From Chloroflexota bacterium (GTDB lineage: Bacteria; Chloroflexota; Anaerolineae; Promineifilales; Promineifilaceae): a stretch of DNA of 17,724 nt. The stretch spans positions 1-17,724 of the forward strand of contig JAAEOP010001350.1 of NCBI GenBank assembly GCA_024223125.1. The letters run 5' to 3'. Positions 14,066-17,724 of the stretch are shown here, piece by piece. The notes under the pieces are model-generated. The model was not told where the DNA came from. It was given only the letters and a program-made list of their open reading frames with translations, and made no database searches. Position numbers and translations under genes: made by a program. Position 1 is the first letter of the stretch, and every line of letters starts with the position of its first letter.

Positions 14066-15226
14066 TTACGTTTCAGCCAATACCTCCGTAATTGCTTTAA
14101 CCACGCTATCAATTTCATCATGGGTGATAACCAGGGGAGGAACCAATCGCAGTACCGTTGCCCCGGCCATCAATGCCAAAACGCCGCGTTCCATCAAATC
14201 GCGTACCATGTCCATCGCTCGAATTTTCAGTTCCATGCCGACCAGCAAGCCCAACCCGCGCACTTCCCGAATGAGGGGAGAATTGATTTCTTGCAGTCGT
14301 GCCATCAGGTAAGCGCCCATCTCGGCCGCACGGCCGTCCAACCCCTCATCCGCAAACAGATCCAAAACAGCATTGGCGGCCGCACAGGCCAGCGGATTGC
14401 CGCCAAAGGTAGAACCATGCACACCCGGCATCAGATTCTTTACCCGACCGCCAATGCCCACTGCGCCCATGGGTATGCCGCCGGCCATTGCTTTACCCAG
14501 GCAAATCAGGTCGGGCACGATACCGGCAAATTCACAGGCGAACATGGTTCCGGTACGGCCGTAACCCGTCTGCACCTCATCCGCAATCAACAGCGCCCCC
14601 CGCTCGTCGCACAACCGGCGCACCGCCTGAAAATAAGCCGGGTTGCCCACACGCACACCTCCTTCTCCTTGCACAATTTCCAAAATGACGGCGGCCGTAT
14701 TTTTTGTAATCGCCTTATCCATTCGTGCCAGATTGTTAAAGGGTACATGGCTAAAACCGGGAACGAGGGGCTGAAACGGCCGTCGGTACTCTTTTTTGTA
14801 TGTAGCCGAAAGTGCGCCTAGAGAACGGCCGTGAAACCCTCGCATTGCCGCCACCACCTCTGTCCGGCCCGTACTCAAGCGGGCAAATTTCAGCGCCGCT
14901 TCCACTGCCTCCGTCCCCGAATTGCACAGAAAAATGCGGTCACAATCGCCCGGCAAAATAGCCGCCAATCGTGCCATAACCCGTGCCCGCTGGTTGTTGT
15001 ATACCATCTCCGGGCAGGTGATGAGCGTTTGCGCCTGCCGGGTGATGGCCTGCACCACTGCCGGGTGACAATGTCCCACACTGGCTACGGCAATACCGGC
15101 CACGCAATCTATGTAGGCACGGCCGTTTTCATCCCAAACCGTCGCTCCTTGCCCGCGTACAATAGCTACGTCCCGTTTGCCATACACGCCGGATGTGGAT
15201 TTGTTTTCGAGTGTGATTGTGTCCAT
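14066..15226 (-). CDS. lysJ: LysW-aminoadipate semialdehyde aminotransferase
   Basis: This 386-aa class III PLP aminotransferase would convert LysW-bound aminoadipate semialdehyde to LysW-lysine. ATG 15226 is chosen because GGAG lies 5 nt upstream; the frame extends five residues further to 15241 but through repeat sequence. Motifs are [16 protein letters not shown] (101-116), FHGR (131-134), [13 protein letters not shown] (214-226, Asp216), the PLP lysine Lys245 in [14 protein letters not shown], and [14 protein letters not shown] (270-283). It belongs to the ArgD/LysJ family; membership of this cluster favours LysJ, though such enzymes may also serve ornithine synthesis. It ends next to the opposite-strand toxin-antitoxin island. 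Confidence 0.89.
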   Translation of the reverse strand: MDTITLENKSTSGVYGKRDVAIVRGQGATVWDENGRAYIDCVAGIAVASVGHCHPAVVQAITRQAQTLITCPEMVYNNQRARVMARLAAILPGDCDRIFLCNSGTEAVEAALKFARLSTGRTEVVAAMRGFHGRSLGALSATYKKEYRRPFQPLVPGFSHVPFNNLARMDKAITKNTAAVILEIVQGEGGVRVGNPAYFQAVRRLCDERGALLIADEVQTGYGRTGTMFACEFAGIVPDLICLGKAMAGGIPMGAVGIGGRVKNLMPGVHGSTFGGNPLACAAANAVLDLFADEGLDGRAAEMGAYLMARLQEINSPLIREVRGLGLLVGMELKIRAMDMVRDLMERGVLALMAGATVLRLVPPLVITHDEIDSVVKAITEVLAET

Positions 15227-15235
15227 TTTTTCTCC

Positions 15236-15291
15236 GGTCATCGGTTATCGGTTATCAGTCATCGGTTATCGGTCATCGATCATTGATTACC
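15236..15291. repeat. Heptad tandem array, lysZ/lysJ junction
   Basis: Eight heptads: GGTCATC, GGTTATC, GGTTATC, AGTCATC, GGTTATC, GGTCATC, GATCATT, GATTACC. The array covers the lysZ stop (TGA, 15275-15273) and the codons for its last residues, and ends at the lysJ ribosome-binding site. Confidence 0.78.
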
Positions 15292-16085
15292 GTTCCTTTT
15301 CCACTTAATGCCTGTACTACTGGTTGACTGCCTCTGGCATCTCCCAAAATCACCTGACTCACTCCGTCATTCAGGGCTTCTTTAGCGCCTAGCAATTTGA
15401 TACGCATACGTCCTACGGCGTAGGTTTGGGCGATGTGGTCTACTTCATCCGGACTAACCTGGGTGATGAGTGAGCTTTCGTTGGGGAAATGTCGCAACAC
15501 GCCAGGGACGTTGGAGAGAATAACCAGCGTATCTGCACCCAAAGCCGCGGCCGTTGCCGCCGCCGCCCGATCTCCATCCACATTGATCGCCTCGCCGGCA
15601 AAGCTGATGGCCGGAGGAGTGAGTACGGGCAAGTAGCCGCTATCTAGCAATGTGTTGAGCAGATCGGTGTTTACACGTTCCACAATGCCGGTGTAACTGT
15701 CTCGGATGATACGTTTACGGCCGTTTTCCACCACCTTAATTGCTTTTTTGCGCGGGCCAGACCAGAGACGGCCGTCCAGCCCACTCAGCCCAATCGCATT
15801 CACCCCCCGCTGCTGCAATCGTTCCACAATCCCCTTGTTCATCTGGCCGCAGTACACCATCTCAAAAATCTCAATTGTGCGCCGGTCCGTCAGGCGCGAG
15901 GTGTAGCCGCTGGGCGAGGTCACAAACCGGGGCGGATGCCCCAATGCCTCCGCTACCTGGTTCGTCAAACTAGAGCCCCCATGTACCAGCGCCAACCGCT
16001 GCCCCCCGTGTACCAACTGAGCAATGTCATCACAAACTGCCTCATAATCAATCCCTTCACTGCCACCAACTTTTACAACAATCAA
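15273..16085 (-). CDS. lysZ: LysW-aminoadipate 6-kinase
   Basis: This 270-aa amino-acid kinase phosphorylates the side-chain carboxyl of LysW-bound aminoadipate. It shows VVKVGGS (Lys5, Gly7-Gly8), VHGGSSLTNQVAEALG (34-49), SPSGYTSRLTDRRT and IEIFEMVYCGQMNK (57-83, typical of LysZ rather than ArgB), INVDGDRAAAATAAALGAD and LVILSNVPGV. The start is a TTG at 16085, with GGAG 9 nt upstream; no in-frame ATG gives a complete N-terminus. The C-terminal GTVINDR and the stop overlap a heptad array. It follows lysY after 55 bp that also hold heptads. Confidence 0.89.
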   Translation of the reverse strand: MIVVKVGGSEGIDYEAVCDDIAQLVHGGQRLALVHGGSSLTNQVAEALGHPPRFVTSPSGYTSRLTDRRTIEIFEMVYCGQMNKGIVERLQQRGVNAIGLSGLDGRLWSGPRKKAIKVVENGRKRIIRDSYTGIVERVNTDLLNTLLDSGYLPVLTPPAISFAGEAINVDGDRAAAATAAALGADTLVILSNVPGVLRHFPNESSLITQVSPDEVDHIAQTYAVGRMRIKLLGAKEALNDGVSQVILGDARGSQPVVQALSGKGTVINDR

Positions 16086-16096
16086 GTCGTTTCACT

Positions 16097-16131
16097 CCAA
16101 TTGATAATTGCCAATTGACAATTGATCATTA
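16097..16131. repeat. Heptad tandem array, lysY/lysZ junction
   Basis: CCAATTG, ATAATTG, CCAATTG, ACAATTG, ATCATTA: five AT-rich heptads in the 55-bp gap, next to the lysZ ribosome-binding site. Confidence 0.7.
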
Positions 16132-16140
16132 ACCTAACCA

Positions 16141-17169
16141 TTAAACAGGGTGTAATCCCACAAATTCCAAGCTCAGCCTTTCATCCCAGCCCATCATCAT
16201 ATTCATTGCCTGCACGGCCGTACCCGCTGCCCCCTTCATCAAATTATCAATCGCACTGATAAGTACCACCCGGTTCGAGCGATCATCCTTTGCAAAACCG
16301 ATGTCGCACCAATTCGTGCCCGCTAGGATTTTCGGTTCGGGATAGCGGTAAATGCCTTTGCGATCATTCACCAGCCGGATAAACGGTTCGTCATGGTAGG
16401 CGGCCCGATACAATTTCCATAAATCCTTCTCAGTTAAATTCTGGTTGAGGAAGACATGGGCTGTACACAAGACGCCGCGCACCATTTCCACGGCCGTGGC
16501 CGAAAAATGCAAATCAAATTGCCCCAACGCCTGAATCATCTCCGCTTGATGCCGGTGGCCGGTGGGGGCAAAAGAGCGTACCGTCCCGCTCCGTTCCGGG
16601 TGATGGCTGGCCTGGCTGAAACGGTTGCCCCCTTCTGAAGACCCCACTTTCACCTCGATCACTGCTTGCTCCATGAGACCTTCTCTGGCTAATGGCAGTA
16701 AGGCCAGATTGGCAGCAGTGGCGTTACAGCCCACACCGCTTACATACCTCGCTTCCCGTAACGCTTCCCGATGTAATTCTGGTAAACCGTACACAAAGTT
16801 ATTTAGCCAGGTCGGATTAGGATGAGGACGGCCGTACCACGCTTCATATAACGCCCCATCCCGCAAACGGAAATCGGCCGACAAATCCACCACCCGTTCC
16901 GCCAGAGTAGCAAACTGTTCAATTTGGGTGGCAGCACGGCCGTGAGGCAGGGCTAAAAATAGCAGATCACAAGGCTGCAAATCCTCAACCGCGCTGAATT
17001 TCAACCGGGTCGCGCCGCGCAAATTGGGGTGTGTCCCCTGCACATACTTCCCGGCAAACCGCTGCGATGTCACCTGCGCCACCGCTACCTGAGGATGGGC
17101 CAGCAGCAGCCGCAGTAGTTCGCCACCCACATAACCTGAACCGCCAACGATAGATATCCGTACCGTCAT
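16141..17169 (-). CDS. lysY: LysW-aminoadipyl-phosphate reductase
   Basis: This 342-aa NADPH-dependent reductase makes LysW-aminoadipate semialdehyde. The Rossmann motif is [15 protein letters not shown] (8-22). The catalytic Cys148 is in [13 protein letters not shown], the GCNAT form typical of LysY (ArgC usually has GCYPT). His207 is in GHRHQAEM, and VGSSEGG (175-181) and [16 protein letters not shown] are kept. Its ATG overlaps the lysX stop by 4 nt (ATGA), with GGAG 7 nt upstream, so the two are translationally coupled. All active-site residues are present. Confidence 0.91.
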   Translation of the reverse strand: MTVRISIVGGSGYVGGELLRLLLAHPQVAVAQVTSQRFAGKYVQGTHPNLRGATRLKFSAVEDLQPCDLLFLALPHGRAATQIEQFATLAERVVDLSADFRLRDGALYEAWYGRPHPNPTWLNNFVYGLPELHREALREARYVSGVGCNATAANLALLPLAREGLMEQAVIEVKVGSSEGGNRFSQASHHPERSGTVRSFAPTGHRHQAEMIQALGQFDLHFSATAVEMVRGVLCTAHVFLNQNLTEKDLWKLYRAAYHDEPFIRLVNDRKGIYRYPEPKILAGTNWCDIGFAKDDRSNRVVLISAIDNLMKGAAGTAVQAMNMMMGWDERLSLEFVGLHPV

Positions 17170-17724
17170 AGAGATTCTCCGACGATTGACCGCTGACTGT
17201 TGACCACCGTCGCCCGTCGCCCGTCGGCCGTCATCACCACATAATCTACAATCTTGTCAGGAATACTCACTCCAGTCGGGGCGATGCTATTGCGGAACTC
17301 CATGGTGTAATTGACTTCGTTGACGAGGAGACGACCGTCCCGCGTTTCTAATAAATCTACAGCCACAATGCCGCCGCCAACGGCCGTAGCCGCTGCCCGC
17401 GACACAGCATCAATCTCTGGGGTGATGGGGCAGTTTTCGGCCGTACCGCCCCGCGCCGTATTCGTAATCCAATGGGCCGAATGGCGCGTAATGGCACAAA
17501 TCGTCTCCTCCCCCACCACAAAACTGCGGATGTCCCGATCTGGTTTAGCCACATACTCTTGAATGTAAAATATGGAATGGTGATAGGAACCCAGAGTAGA
17601 TTTATGCTCCAAAATCGCTTCGGCCGCTTCTCGATCATTCACTTTAGCCAACAATCGGCCCCAGGAACCCACGGCCGGTTTCAGCACCACCGGATAGCCC
17701 AGCTCTTCAATCGCTTTCAGAGCT
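17166..17724 (-). CDS. lysX: LysW-2-aminoadipate ligase, C-terminal part (gene continues beyond the window)
   Basis: The visible 185 residues are the C-terminal two thirds of an ATP-grasp ligase that joins the LysW C-terminal glutamate to the amino group of 2-aminoadipate. It opens [20 protein letters not shown], with Lys in the nucleotide-binding LKPAVGSWG. Further motifs are [34 protein letters not shown] and [12 protein letters not shown] (metal-binding Glu/Asn). The NTARGG-AENCPI segment closely follows Thermus LysX. The last about 20 residues (after DGRRATVV) are read partly from a heptad array and are not expected to be conserved. The carrier LysW is probably encoded just upstream, outside the window. 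Confidence 0.91.
   Translation of the reverse strand, partial: ALKAIEELGYPVVLKPAVGSWGRLLAKVNDREAAEAILEHKSTLGSYHHSIFYIQEYVAKPDRDIRSFVVGEETICAITRHSAHWITNTARGGTAENCPITPEIDAVSRAAATAVGGGIVAVDLLETRDGRLLVNEVNYTMEFRNSIAPTGVSIPDKIVDYVVMTADGRRATVVNSQRSIVGESL
17182..17230. repeat. Heptad tandem array inside the 3' end of lysX
   Basis: ACGATTG, ACCGCTG, ACTGTTG, ACCACCG, TCGCCCG, TCGCCCG, TCGGCCG: seven heptads that encode part of the LysX C-terminal tail, ending 14 bp before the lysX stop and just before the lysY ribosome-binding site. Confidence 0.65.

Noticed and set aside
14066..17724. Reading lysJ/lysZ/lysY as the arginine genes argD/argB/argC
   Set aside because: GCNAT in the reductase, the LysZ-type SPSGYTSR segment, the LysX AENCPI segment and the linked homocitrate/homoaconitate genes fit the lysine pathway; dual use for ornithine cannot be excluded.

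Overview
The window looks like chromosomal DNA of a Chloroflexota bacterium of the Anaerolineae/Promineifilaceae kind. This is inferred from the LysW-type lysine genes resembling those of Thermus, the Pro/Thr-rich linker in a membrane cytochrome, an effector-associated-domain (EAD) conflict protein, and many dispersed palindromic repeats. No rRNA, tRNA, CRISPR array or transposase gene is visible.

Left part (1-4054): the 5' end of a leftward gene with a degenerate P-loop lies 24 bp from a rightward EAD-TIR-FGE-like protein. A MITE-like repeat, a membrane-anchored TolB-like beta-propeller protein and a VapBC-type toxin-antitoxin pair follow. Convergent to these is a 719-aa membrane-tethered c-type cytochrome (4061-6220, minus). 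The gap after it (6221-6643) is not empty: it holds a near-consensus promoter, about 175 nt with a strong potential pseudoknot, and an intrinsic terminator. I read this as an undescribed small RNA gene.

Right part (6644-17724, minus strand): a near-complete alpha-aminoadipate lysine pathway using the LysW carrier. In transcription order from the right edge it runs lysX (cut by the window), lysY, lysZ, lysJ, [opposite-strand toxin-antitoxin island], lysK, homocitrate synthase, [MOSC remnant], lysT, lysU, [GrpB pseudogene plus palindromic element], an SDR oxidoreductase, and homoisocitrate dehydrogenase. Homocitrate synthase, LysT/LysU and the dehydrogenase convert 2-oxoglutarate to 2-oxoadipate. 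After transamination and LysW capture, LysX, LysZ, LysY, LysJ and LysK would build and release lysine. LysW itself and the 2-aminoadipate aminotransferase are not in the window.

Three sequence-scale signals cross gene boundaries. (1) The palindrome ACGGCCGT occurs about 47 times by eye, where chance predicts well under one; it is scarce in the accessory islands. (2) Nearly every junction in the lys cluster contains degenerate tandem heptads that often supply the C-terminal codons and stop of the gene before. (3) Several unrelated palindromic repeat families occur, one of them in frame inside the TIR protein and one inside a decayed GrpB gene with flanking direct repeats.
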